Below, in pieces: positions 8,228 through 16,360 of a stretch of 39,306 nucleotides of DNA (position 1 is the stretch's first letter; every line of letters begins with the position of its first letter). A program made the translations under genes and the position numbers. The notes below the pieces were generated by a model. The model had not been told where the DNA came from and ran no database searches. It saw only the letters and a program-made list of their open reading frames with translations. The DNA comes from Candidatus Hydrogenedens sp. (GTDB taxonomy: Bacteria > Hydrogenedentota > Hydrogenedentia > Hydrogenedentales > Hydrogenedentaceae): NCBI GenBank assembly GCA_035378955.1, contig DAOSUS010000026.1, forward strand, positions 1 to 39,306, read 5' to 3'.

Positions 8228-8827
8228 TTAAGGGTATAAATTAACCCGTTCCCAGTCATTTAAATCTATATTATTTCTAAAATAAAGCACTCTTTCATGT
8301 AATCTGTAAGGTTTTTTTATCCAAAATTCAATTTCCAATGGGATAATCCGATATCCTCCCCAGAAAGGTGGGCGGCTAACTTTTGAAAATCGAAATTGAG
8401 TGAAATATTTAATCACTCTTTTTTCTAATTCATATCTATTGGGCAATGTTTGGGATTGTTTGGATGCCCAGGCACCTATTTGAGATATGCGGTCTCGGGA
8501 TTCAAAGTATCGGTCTGATTTTTCTTCTTCCACTTTTTCTACATTTCCTCGGATACGGATTTGTTTACCAAGTTCATGCCAGTAAAAACAGAGTGCTGCT
8601 TTAGGATTTGATTGAATCTGCTGACTTTTTTTACTGGTATAGTTTGTGTAGAAAATGAAACCATGATTGTCCCATTGTTTAACCAAAACCATCCGAATAT
8701 CAGGTATGCCGCAAGGTGTTGAAGTAGCTAATCCGGCAGAGACAGCATATTCAATATCAAATTTTTGTTTTGCTTCTTCATACCATTGTTCAAATATTTT
8801 AAAAGGGTTATCCTCTATAGGAACCAT
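8228..8827 (-). CDS. pdxH: Pyridoxamine/pyridoxine 5'-phosphate oxidase
   Basis: An FMN-dependent enzyme that oxidises pyridoxine or pyridoxamine 5'-phosphate to pyridoxal 5'-phosphate using O2. The 199 residues contain the FMN-binding segments RMVLVK (45-50) and YTNYTSKK (60-67), the dimer/FMN strand KQIRIRG (88-94), and the C-terminal signature SRPPFWGGYR (151-160) with RLHER (175-179). It ends in the usual conserved WERVNLYP. Length is slightly below the common ~210-220 because the N-terminus is short. The ribosome site is weak. It starts 24 bp after the sugar-isomerase gene and is probably co-transcribed. IlvE and HisC in this window are PLP enzymes that would use its product. Confidence 0.93.
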   Translation of the reverse strand: MVPIEDNPFKIFEQWYEEAKQKFDIEYAVSAGLATSTPCGIPDIRMVLVKQWDNHGFIFYTNYTSKKSQQIQSNPKAALCFYWHELGKQIRIRGNVEKVEEEKSDRYFESRDRISQIGAWASKQSQTLPNRYELEKRVIKYFTQFRFSKVSRPPFWGGYRIIPLEIEFWIKKPYRLHERVLYFRNNIDLNDWERVNLYP

Positions 8828-8851
8828 ATTTTTATCTAATGTATCAGCTTA

Positions 8852-9679
8852 TTATTCAAGGAATTTTTTGAGATATTGTATACTTTCTGTTGCTATTTTT
8901 TCAGGTCCTAAATCAAATTTAAATACCTCAACAGACATATATCCTGTGTAATTAATGTCTTTAAGTGCTTGGACAATAGGAGTAAAATCAACCTTCCCCA
9001 TACCGGGACCTAATAAATTTTCGTCATTAGCATGATAATGTTTTAAATATTTTGCGCATTTGCGTATAACAACTTCGCGAGGTTCTTGAAGAAAAGCCAT
9101 CGCTTTTGTATCCAGTAATAATTGAAATTTAGGATGATTGATAGCCTCTATAAGTTCGATGGTTTCTTCAACAGTATGACAAAAGTTAGTTTCCCAATGT
9201 GTTAATTGTTCCATACAGATTGTTACATCTCTTTTCTCACATACAGACATGGCTTGAGAAAAAACTTCACATGCATAATTAAATGCTTGATTATAGGAAA
9301 TATCGCGCATAACATTGCGTTGTTTGGGTGAACCGAAAACAATAATTTTACCACCTATATCAGCACAAAAATGAGCCAATTCTTTTAGGTAATGAGCCGT
9401 ATAATTTCTTATTTCTGGGTCGGGATGAGTAAGATAAACATTTTCCGGTCCTACAAAAACCCAATGTATACCTAATATTTCCAAGCCTACTTTTTCTGCA
9501 ATATTTCGTATCTCTTTACGCATTTCAGTAGATATATCTGTTATATATTTCGATAGAGTAAAGGGGGCAATTTCCAATCCATCGTAACCCAAATCTTTAA
9601 CATATTTGATAGTTTTTTCTATGTTATTCCATTCTTTAAATATCTCATTGCAAATACCGATTTTAATTTTTTTGCTCAT
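8852..9679 (-). CDS. Sugar phosphate isomerase/epimerase-like TIM-barrel protein
   Basis: A 275-residue AP-endonuclease-2/xylose-isomerase-like TIM barrel. Likely metal ligands sit at barrel strand ends: E157 (MEQL), D190 (LLDT), H216 (HYHAND) and E251 (SVEVF). These match the hydroxypyruvate isomerase, tagatose epimerase and inosose dehydratase superfamily. The exact substrate is unknown. There is no signal peptide. It lies 11 bp after the diguanylate cyclase gene and 24 bp before pdxH on the same strand. Confidence 0.85.
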   Translation of the reverse strand: MSKKIKIGICNEIFKEWNNIEKTIKYVKDLGYDGLEIAPFTLSKYITDISTEMRKEIRNIAEKVGLEILGIHWVFVGPENVYLTHPDPEIRNYTAHYLKELAHFCADIGGKIIVFGSPKQRNVMRDISYNQAFNYACEVFSQAMSVCEKRDVTICMEQLTHWETNFCHTVEETIELIEAINHPKFQLLLDTKAMAFLQEPREVVIRKCAKYLKHYHANDENLLGPGMGKVDFTPIVQALKDINYTGYMSVEVFKFDLGPEKIATESIQYLKKFLE

Positions 9680-9690
9680 ACGATTTCCTT

Positions 9691-11085
9691 TTATTTTGTA
9701 TTTTTAAATATTTTTACACGATTTCCGCCAGAACGCTTTGCATTATACATACAATTGTCTGCAAACCGTATGAAAGAACGAAGGGAGAATTTTTCTTTAT
9801 AAGCAATAACACCAATGGAAAGTGTTAAATTGTTAAATCTTTTGGCTTCAAAAGATGAACGGATACGTTCTGCTACCAATAATGCCTGTTCCGTATCGGT
9901 TTCCGGAAGAATTACGGTAAATTCATCACCTCCATATCGAAATCCAATATCAACATGCTCACGAGTACAGTCTTTAACGATTTGTCCGACTGTTTTTAAT
10001 ACTTTGTCTCCCATGAGATGTCCATGACAATCATTATAGGTTTTGAATTGGTCTATATCGAAAAGTAATAGAGATAAAGGATGGCGTTGCCTTTTGGCTC
10101 GTTCTATTTCAGATTCCAATCTATCGTAAAAATACCGTTGATTGTATAAATCTGTGAGACCATCTTTTATAGACATCTCTTTAAGTTTACTTTCTAATTC
10201 TTTTTGTGTGGTTATATCTTTGAAAATTGCCAGAATGGAATGAATTTGTTGATTTTCTTTTTTTACGCAAGAGAAAGAAATATTTACTGGAACTTGTGTT
10301 TTATCTTTTCGAATAAATTCTGTTTCATAATTCTGAATGCATTGTTTTTCGCGAATCATTTGCAATACATATTTTGTTTCTTCTTTAGAACCTGCTAAAA
10401 GAAGTGACAAGTGTTTTTCTTTAATTTCATCTTCCTTGCAATCTAATATATGTAATGCTCCTTGATTCGCATAGTTAATTTGAAGTGTAGGACTTAAAAT
10501 AAGAATGCCATCTACAGAAGTGTTGAGTAATTGTTCAAGATACTCTTTTGTCTCTTTTAATTCTTTATTGGCAATTTTAAGTTGTTCCGTTGCTTCATGA
10601 ATGCGTTGTTGTAGTTCTATTTCATGGTTTTTTTGAGCCATGATTAGAGAACGGTGTTCCAAAGCCCTTTTAATAGCGATTTTAATTTCGTCTAATTGAA
10701 AAGGTTTGAGAATGTAATCATAAGCCCCTAATCTTAATGCATCAATAGCGTTTTTTATATCCTGTAATCCAGTCATTATTATTACTTCAAGGTCGGTATT
10801 TTTTTCTTTTGCTTTTTTGAGAAAATGTAAGCCATCTATCTCAGGCATTAAATAATCTACGAGTGCCAAAGAAAAAGATTCCTCTGATATTTTAGAAAGA
10901 GCTTCTTTAGGAGATGTTGTGCAAAAAAAATTGCAATTTAAGTCTTTTAGGAAGGTTTGTAAAAGTTGAAGGATAGTTGTATCATCGTCAATTACAAGTA
11001 TTTTGTCGCTATGGGATAGTCTACTTTCATTTTCATTTGAGACAGTTGCTTCGGATTTATTTACAATTCTCTTTTTTTGCTTCAT
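9691..11085 (-). CDS. REC-PAS-GGDEF response regulator, diguanylate cyclase
   Basis: A 464-residue soluble signalling protein predicted to make cyclic di-GMP. The receiver domain (about 28-145) has acidic residues D33-D35, phospho-acceptor D77, T105 and K127. A coiled linker (about 150-185) leads to a PAS domain (about 186-290). The GGDEF domain (about 300-462) has metal ligand D343 in LLFDID and an intact GGDEF at 385-389, so synthesis should be active. The inhibitory I-site RxxD normally placed just before the GGDEF strand reads EHVD, with its Arg shifted one residue upstream, so product inhibition is doubtful. No EAL domain is present. The partner histidine kinase is not in the window. It lies 24 bp after a small exported-protein gene. 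Confidence 0.93.
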   Translation of the reverse strand: MKQKKRIVNKSEATVSNENESRLSHSDKILVIDDDTTILQLLQTFLKDLNCNFFCTTSPKEALSKISEESFSLALVDYLMPEIDGLHFLKKAKEKNTDLEVIIMTGLQDIKNAIDALRLGAYDYILKPFQLDEIKIAIKRALEHRSLIMAQKNHEIELQQRIHEATEQLKIANKELKETKEYLEQLLNTSVDGILILSPTLQINYANQGALHILDCKEDEIKEKHLSLLLAGSKEETKYVLQMIREKQCIQNYETEFIRKDKTQVPVNISFSCVKKENQQIHSILAIFKDITTQKELESKLKEMSIKDGLTDLYNQRYFYDRLESEIERAKRQRHPLSLLLFDIDQFKTYNDCHGHLMGDKVLKTVGQIVKDCTREHVDIGFRYGGDEFTVILPETDTEQALLVAERIRSSFEAKRFNNLTLSIGVIAYKEKFSLRSFIRFADNCMYNAKRSGGNRVKIFKNTK

Positions 11086-11109
11086 TAAAATAAACTTATT
11101 CGTAAATGA

Positions 11110-11373
11110 TTATAACCATTTTACTACAGCCACAGCAGCGGCTAATGAGCCAAAAGTAAATCCTATTTTCCATTTTCCAGGAAGTTTGTTTTTATCAAAT
11201 TGTTTTGTTGCCAAAGAACCACTAACTCCTTTTTTTGAAGCAAGTTCTTTATCTGCTCCGAGTGCATCACCCTTCCCTTTTCCTTGGGCATAGGTAGGAG
11301 TTACAATGAGCAGAATAAAAAGTAAAAGAATAATAGAAATAAATGCAATTTTCCATTTCTTATTTGTTAACAT
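11110..11373 (-). CDS. Small exported protein with C-terminal hydrophobic segment
   Basis: An 87-residue protein of unknown function. The longest frame starts at 11388, but a GGAGG lies inside those extra codons, 8 bases before the ATG at 11373, so the internal ATG is the better start. Residues 1-29 form a signal peptide: KK, a long hydrophobic core, and TYA before Q30. The mature part is Gly/Lys-rich (30-66). A second hydrophobic stretch at about 68-85 ends at the C-terminus, suggesting an inner-membrane anchor. It precedes the diguanylate cyclase gene by 24 bp. No family is recognised. Confidence 0.7.
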   Translation of the reverse strand: MLTNKKWKIAFISIILLLFILLIVTPTYAQGKGKGDALGADKELASKKGVSGSLATKQFDKNKLPGKWKIGFTFGSLAAAVAVVKWL

Positions 11374-11508
11374 AGAGTGCACCTCCATATTAAATTGTTT
11401 TCATTTTTATATCCTAAATTAAGTATAACATAAAAATAAGATACTATTTAAAGTATTTTCATTACTTCTATTATACGAACGAAAGTCCTCAAAATTTAGT
11501 TAAACATC

Positions 11509-12063
11509 TTATCCAGCGGGATTGTTATTCCCAATGACGAAAAATTCCCCAATAAGAAGTAAGATAAGTCCAATTACGATAGCAAGGTCAGCAATATTAA
11601 ATATTCCCGTCCTTAGACTAAAAGAACCAAAACCAATACCTATATTCATAAAATCTACAACTTTTCCATCACGAAAAATTCGGTCAATGATATTTCCTAA
11701 TCCACCAGAAATGATTAGTGAAAAGCTAAACATGGTTATGATAGGTAAATTTGTTTTATAAAACATCAATATCAGTAAAATAAGGAGTACAATAGAATTT
11801 AATATAGTGAAAAGCCAGAAACGAAGAGAATCTGGTAATTGACTACCTAAACTTAAAAAGGCACCGGTATTTTCCGTATAGGTAAGACGAAACAAATCAT
11901 GCGGTGTCCATGATTCTGGAAAATGGATACTGGGTTTTCCTTTTAAGTATTTAATAGCGGTGATTTTGGTTACTTGGTCAAGTGCTAATACGATAATCAA
12001 TAAAAGCAGTACAATAACATGAATACGAGAGAATTGTATTTGCAAAATAGAAACCCTTTTCAA
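11509..12063 (-). CDS. lspA: Lipoprotein signal peptidase (signal peptidase II)
   Basis: An inner-membrane aspartyl protease that removes the signal peptide of prolipoproteins after diacylglyceryl transfer. The 184 residues show four hydrophobic segments and all family motifs: DQVTK (29-33), ENTGAF (64-69), the GNIIDR catalytic Asp D127 with VVDF, and FNIADLAI with catalytic D159. A long gap of 135 bp separates it from the small exported-protein gene downstream, so that operon may have its own promoter. It is divergent from the ferritin gene. Confidence 0.95.
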   Translation of the reverse strand: MKRVSILQIQFSRIHVIVLLLLIIVLALDQVTKITAIKYLKGKPSIHFPESWTPHDLFRLTYTENTGAFLSLGSQLPDSLRFWLFTILNSIVLLILLILMFYKTNLPIITMFSFSLIISGGLGNIIDRIFRDGKVVDFMNIGIGFGSFSLRTGIFNIADLAIVIGLILLLIGEFFVIGNNNPAG

Positions 12064-12243
12064 TATTTTTTGAACTATAAAGTAAATAACAGAGGTTATA
12101 TTTTAAAATTTTTTTATATAGAAACTCTACTTTGTGTGAATTTTAGAAATAAAAGAACTATATGAATTGTTTAATAAATATGTATAATATAATTGATATA
12201 TCTAACAAACAATAAAACCTTATAACTAAGAAAGGGGATTTAT
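12064..12243. promoter_or_regulatory. Divergent lspA-ferritin intergenic region
   Basis: This 180-bp, very AT-rich region must carry promoters for both genes. A TATAAT at 12183-12188 on the plus strand, about 55 bp before the ferritin start, is the best -10 candidate, but no good -35 hexamer lies at the right distance. No hairpin or clear Fur-type palindrome was found. Confidence 0.3.
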
Positions 12244-12780
12244 ATGATTAAAGACAAAGTATTAAAAGCATTGAACAATCAAATCAATGAAGAACTTTAT
12301 TCTGCCTATCTTTATGCATCCATGAGGGCATATTTTGAAAAATTAAATTTGAAAGGGTTTGCTAATTGGCTGAGAATTCAAGTTCAAGAAGAACTATTCC
12401 ATGTCCGAAAATTTGAGAATTATATTTTTGAGAGAGGTGGTGAAGTGGAATTGTATGAGATAAAGAAACCGCCCAAAAGTTGGAAAAGCCCATTAGATGC
12501 TTTTGAGGGTGTATATAAACATGAGTGTCATATTACAGAATGTATAAACAAATTGGCTGAAATTGCAGAGAAAGAAGGGGACCGTTCTACACGTATGTTT
12601 TTGGATTGGTTTATAAATGAGCAAATGGAAGAAGAAGCCAATGCAGATGGAATTTTACAAAAACTTCAAATGGTAAAAGATGCTCCCGGTGGGATATATT
12701 GGATAGATAAAGAATTGGAACAGAGAACTATTAATCCAATGATTATTGCAGATATTACCGGAACTGCAACAGGACAATAA
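12244..12780 (+). CDS. ftnA: Ferritin (non-haem, FtnA type)
   Basis: A 178-residue four-helix ferritin that oxidises and stores iron. The ferroxidase residues fall at the same numbers as in E. coli FtnA: E17, E50, H53, E94, E126, Q127 and E130, with Y24 also present. There is no haem-binding Met in the bacterioferritin position, and the C-terminal segment (about 150-178) matches the ferritin fifth helix. A GGGG sequence precedes the start. The peroxiredoxin gene follows 88 bp later with no terminator in between, so iron storage and peroxide removal are probably co-expressed. Confidence 0.94.
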   Translation: MIKDKVLKALNNQINEELYSAYLYASMRAYFEKLNLKGFANWLRIQVQEELFHVRKFENYIFERGGEVELYEIKKPPKSWKSPLDAFEGVYKHECHITECINKLAEIAEKEGDRSTRMFLDWFINEQMEEEANADGILQKLQMVKDAPGGIYWIDKELEQRTINPMIIADITGTATGQ

Positions 12781-12868
12781 TCTTCAGAAAAAGAAATAAA
12801 ATAATACCTATTTTTGTTTATTCTGTTGGAAGCAATAAAACCAAAAAACTATAGAAGGAGAATGGTAT

Positions 12869-13465
12869 ATGTGTTTAGTAAAAGTTCAACAAAAAGCCCC
12901 TAATTTTATGGCAACTGCTGTTATGCCAGATGGAAGTTTTAATGAAAAATTTCAACTTTCCGACTATGAAGGGAAATATGTCTTGCTGTATTTTTATCCA
13001 CTGGATTTTACTTTTGTATGCCCTTCAGAAATTTTAGCATTTGATAAAAGATTAGAAGAGTTTAAATCAAGAGATTGCGAAGTGATTGGCGTCTCTGTGG
13101 ATTCTCATTTTACACATTGGGCTTGGAGAAATACACCGATAGAAAAAGGAGGTATAGGCAATATCCGTTATCCGTTGGTATCAGACTTAACCAAGAAAAT
13201 ATCAAAAGACTATGGTGTATTAATTAACGATGCTGTGGCATTACGGGGACTTTTTATAATGGATAAAAATTTGATTGTCCGTCACATGTTAGTAAATGAT
13301 TTGCCGATTGGAAGAAGTGTTGATGAAGCACTGCGTGTCCTTGATGCTATTCAATATCACGAAGAGCATGGGGAAGTTTGTCCTGCTAATTGGAAAAAAG
13401 GTGAGAAAGCCATGAAACCCGATGCTCAAGGTGTTGCTGAATATTTATCCAAATATGCAAAATAA
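12869..13465 (+). CDS. Typical 2-Cys peroxiredoxin (AhpC/Prx1 family)
   Basis: A thiol peroxidase that reduces H2O2 and organic peroxides. The 198 residues contain the peroxidatic motif PLDFTFVCPSE (C51, with P44, T48 and R126 completing the site) and resolving cysteine C171 in EVCPANW. A GGIG insert (94-97) resembles the GGLG motif of overoxidation-sensitive 2-Cys enzymes, but the C-terminal YF partner is not seen. No AhpF or thioredoxin reductase is adjacent, so the reductant is unknown. The start is supported by AGGAG eight bases upstream. A strong terminator follows. Confidence 0.94.
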   Translation: MCLVKVQQKAPNFMATAVMPDGSFNEKFQLSDYEGKYVLLYFYPLDFTFVCPSEILAFDKRLEEFKSRDCEVIGVSVDSHFTHWAWRNTPIEKGGIGNIRYPLVSDLTKKISKDYGVLINDAVALRGLFIMDKNLIVRHMLVNDLPIGRSVDEALRVLDAIQYHEEHGEVCPANWKKGEKAMKPDAQGVAEYLSKYAK

Positions 13466-13484
13466 ATAAATTAAAACAAAATAT

Positions 13485-13524
13485 ATCCCCCGATATGCTG
13501 TCTAATATATCGGGGGATTTTTTT
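13485..13524 (+). terminator. Rho-independent terminator after peroxiredoxin
   Basis: A perfect 12-bp GC-centred stem (13485-13496 with 13507-13518) has a 10-nt loop and six T. It ends the ferritin-peroxiredoxin unit and lies 6 bp before the 3' end of the convergent HTH gene. Confidence 0.92.
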
Positions 13525-13530
13525 GTAAAA

Positions 13531-13881
13531 TTAATCTTCGTTATCTTCGTCTATGTCAAATAAAGAGCCAATGCTTTCTTCATATTTTCTTTTTTTACGC
13601 GATGATTTAGAAGGTGTATATATATCCTCTATTTCGTGAGAAATTTTTTGCAGGTTTTTTCTACCCATAGATTTTGATTTTTGTTCTTTCTGTATAAATA
13701 CACCAAAGTCTCTTGCCATTTTATTTAAATCTTCAACAAACAGGGTCTCTGTAGTTCTCCATGATTTACCAATTTTAAATCCTCTCAATTTCCCATTTCT
13801 AAACATCTGTCTAATGGTAAGGGGTTTTAATTTCAAAAATTCAGATATATCCTCAACCGTTAATACTTTTTCTTTAGGCAT
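13531..13881 (-). CDS. Excisionase/HTH_17-type DNA-binding protein
   Basis: A 116-residue protein. Residues 5-55 match the excisionase-like winged helix-turn-helix: LTVEDISEFLKLKPLTIRQM, then a wing GKLRGFKIGKSWR. The C-terminal half is highly charged, basic around 85-100 and acidic at the very end (FDIDEDNED). No integrase or phage gene is nearby, so a chromosomal regulator is more likely than a true excisionase. AAGGA lies eight bases before the start. It is divergent from the coiled-coil/MshEN gene across 196 bp and could control it; that is inference. Confidence 0.78.
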   Translation of the reverse strand: MPKEKVLTVEDISEFLKLKPLTIRQMFRNGKLRGFKIGKSWRTTETLFVEDLNKMARDFGVFIQKEQKSKSMGRKNLQKISHEIEDIYTPSKSSRKKRKYEESIGSLFDIDEDNED

Positions 13882-13983
13882 ATATTTTTCCTTCTATACA
13901 GTTCTAAATCTCGTTTATAATTATATAAATACATATTTATATATTTAAATTCAAATATTCGTATAATTAATTTAAGAATATTA

Positions 13984-14014
13984 TTGACAAATAGAACCAA
14001 AATAGATGTATAAT
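13984..14014 (+). promoter_or_regulatory. Sigma-70-type promoter for the coiled-coil/MshEN gene
   Basis: Perfect-consensus hexamers ttgaca (13984-13989) and tataat (14009-14014) are separated by 19 bp, slightly longer than the ideal 17. They sit about 65 bp upstream of the start codon, and an AGGAG ribosome site lies between. Confidence 0.65.
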
Positions 14015-14077
14015 CTAAATAATAATCTGTAATTATTATTGAAAAAAATAAAGTAAATTAGACAGGAGATATTAGGC

Positions 14078-16360
14078 ATGTCAGGTGAATATACTGATAA
14101 TTTAGATAAACTCAAGAAGATTTTTGATGAAATCTCAGAGACGGATTTAAAAACGACAAAAACTTATCAAGAGTTTTTATTAAAACTCCATACTGCAATA
14201 AAACATCAATATGTGAGTTTTTCTAAAACAAGAAAAGTAGCAGAAGACAATTGGAAATCCTTAAAAGAGCAATTAAGTTTGTGGGAAAAGGCTTTTGAGA
14301 GGATTTTATTAGAGAAAGAAGAATCTGCAGTACAACTTGAAAATATGAGGACTTTATTAGATGAAAAAATTTATGCCTTAACAACAAAAGAAGATGAACT
14401 GGAATCTTTATTGGTGGAAAATAAAAGTAAGGAGGAAGAGATAGAACAGTTAAAGGAAGATGTTGAGGAATTAAAGAAACAAATAGAAGAATTAGAACGA
14501 AGAGGTATAGATTCGAGGGATGTAGATGAAATCGAGAGAAGAGTAAGTGTAGATACGGAGGAGAACGAAGAAAATAAGTTACGAATTATTTCTTTAGAAG
14601 AAAACCTAAGTAGAGTTGAAAAAGAAAACGAAGAGTTGAAACAGAAATACGAAGAAATTATAAGTAGCAATAATTCACTGCAGGAAGAATTAGAGAGAAC
14701 GCAAAAAGAATTGGCAGAGGTTTTGCAACAGAAAGATAAAAAAATAGATTCAATCCAATTAGAGTTAGAAGAAAAAGTAAAGGAGAATTTACAGTTAAAG
14801 ACCTTATTAGAACAGTCTAATCCTGAAGAACAAGTAAAATCACTAAATGAAGAATTAGAAAAACAAAGGGATACAATTTCTAAATTAGAGAACCAATTAG
14901 CAAATTCTATCGGGAAAAATGAATATGAACAGGTGAAACAAGAATTGGAAAAAATTCAGGCTGAATTTAAGAGATTAGAAAAAGAATATCAAGGTATACA
15001 AGAAGAATTGAGTGCAAAGAATCAACTTGTTAAAGAAAAAGAATTGCAAATTGAAGAGTTGAAAGAAAAACTTAATAATGCCCCCAAGAGTGAAGAAATA
15101 CAGTCATTAAGAAAACAATTGCAAGAAAAAGACTCTGAAATAATTGTCCTGAAAGAAATCAAAGGAGAATATGATAATTTGAAACTCCGTTATGGGAAAC
15201 TCCACACGGATTATTCCCAATTGGAAAATGAAAATAGGGAATTGTTAAGTATCAAGCAAGCCCTTGAAGAAAAGATTAATATACTTCCTACATTAGAAGA
15301 GTGGAGCAATCTCCAACAGGAGGTAATTAATAAAAAGGATGAAATTAACAAACTAAGAGAAGAATTGGAAAAAGAAAAGAATCGAGAGGAAAATTTATTA
15401 AAAGAGAAAGAAGAATTAGAAGCAGGTATTTCATCGTTGGAAGAAAAATTAATATCCTTGGAAGCAGAGGTTGTTGACTTACAGAAATCATTAAGTGAAG
15501 CACCGGATAAAGAAAATTATGAAAAGATGGAAAGTACATTAGAGAAGGCTAAACAGGAAAATGAATCACTAAAAACAGAAATACGAAAACTTTCTATGGA
15601 GAAGCAGGAACAAAATAATTTAAGACAAGCATTAGAAAAAGAAGTAGAAGAATTAAAAGAGAAATTAAAGAACGCACCTAAATTAGAAAACATGAAAGCA
15701 CTGGAAAGGCAATTGGCGACAGCAACTACAGAAAATAAAAAATTGGAACAGAAAATGGCGCAGTTGTTGCAGTTAAAATCATTGGCATCTTTAGATGATA
15801 TAAATCAAATAAGGGAAATTGTTAAGAAAACATTTGAGTCCATAGAAAAAATAGAGGAATCCATTCGAACAGGAATATCTGAACAGGAGAAGGTAATAAA
15901 TGCTACAACAAGTATTCTGAAGAAAAAAAGAAAGCCGAATTTGGGTGAAATACTTTTGGCGGCTGGAATTATTGATGAACATCAGTTAGAAGAGGCATTG
16001 AAAATTCAGAAGCAAACACCGATGAAGCATTTAGGGGATATTTTGGTGGAATTAGGTTTCGTTTCTGAATATGCAGTGGCACAATCTTTGGCGTGTCAAT
16101 GTGATGTTCCTTTTTCCATACTTACGGAAAAGGATATATCTCCTGAGGCCATAAACGCAGTTCCTCCAAGGATTATACGGCAACATAATTGTATTCCAAT
16201 GAGAGTTACAGAGCGAACACTTACGGTAGCCCTCACAAATCCAATAGACCTTGTTGCGATAGAGGATTTGGAACATGCCTCAGGGAAAAGAGTAGAAATT
16301 GTAGTATCAACCCCAACCGATATTAAAAATCTATTAGAAAAATTGGTTCCTGTTAGTTAA
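14078..16360 (+). CDS. Long coiled-coil protein with C-terminal MshEN/GspE-N domain
   Basis: A 760-residue protein with no signal peptide or membrane segment. Residues ~60-600 are an almost continuous Glu/Lys/Leu-rich coiled coil. It is interrupted at fairly regular intervals by proline hinges (P249, P336, P404, P476, P534), several in the context Leu-x-x-Ala-Pro. Residues ~616-760 form a GspE-N/MshEN domain with its two 24-residue motifs, NLGEILLAAG...Q (621-644) and HLGDILVELG...Q (651-674). This domain binds cyclic di-GMP in MshE-type ATPases. Here the usual leading Arg of each motif is Asn or His, and no ATPase domain follows. A scaffold or c-di-GMP-responsive structural role is inferred. 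Its stop overlaps the convergent sialidase-like gene by 4 bp. Confidence 0.85.
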   Translation: MSGEYTDNLDKLKKIFDEISETDLKTTKTYQEFLLKLHTAIKHQYVSFSKTRKVAEDNWKSLKEQLSLWEKAFERILLEKEESAVQLENMRTLLDEKIYALTTKEDELESLLVENKSKEEEIEQLKEDVEELKKQIEELERRGIDSRDVDEIERRVSVDTEENEENKLRIISLEENLSRVEKENEELKQKYEEIISSNNSLQEELERTQKELAEVLQQKDKKIDSIQLELEEKVKENLQLKTLLEQSNPEEQVKSLNEELEKQRDTISKLENQLANSIGKNEYEQVKQELEKIQAEFKRLEKEYQGIQEELSAKNQLVKEKELQIEELKEKLNNAPKSEEIQSLRKQLQEKDSEIIVLKEIKGEYDNLKLRYGKLHTDYSQLENENRELLSIKQALEEKINILPTLEEWSNLQQEVINKKDEINKLREELEKEKNREENLLKEKEELEAGISSLEEKLISLEAEVVDLQKSLSEAPDKENYEKMESTLEKAKQENESLKTEIRKLSMEKQEQNNLRQALEKEVEELKEKLKNAPKLENMKALERQLATATTENKKLEQKMAQLLQLKSLASLDDINQIREIVKKTFESIEKIEESIRTGISEQEKVINATTSILKKKRKPNLGEILLAAGIIDEHQLEEALKIQKQTPMKHLGDILVELGFVSEYAVAQSLACQCDVPFSILTEKDISPEAINAVPPRIIRQHNCIPMRVTERTLTVALTNPIDLVAIEDLEHASGKRVEIVVSTPTDIKNLLEKLVPVS

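Noticed and set aside
11421..11460. Small inverted repeat atact-aagtat upstream of the small exported-protein gene
   Set aside because: Five-bp AT-only arms are expected by chance in DNA this AT-rich.
13531..13881. Excisionase as evidence for a prophage or integrative element
   Set aside because: No integrase, att-like direct repeats, tRNA or phage genes are nearby; the fold is also common in ordinary regulators.
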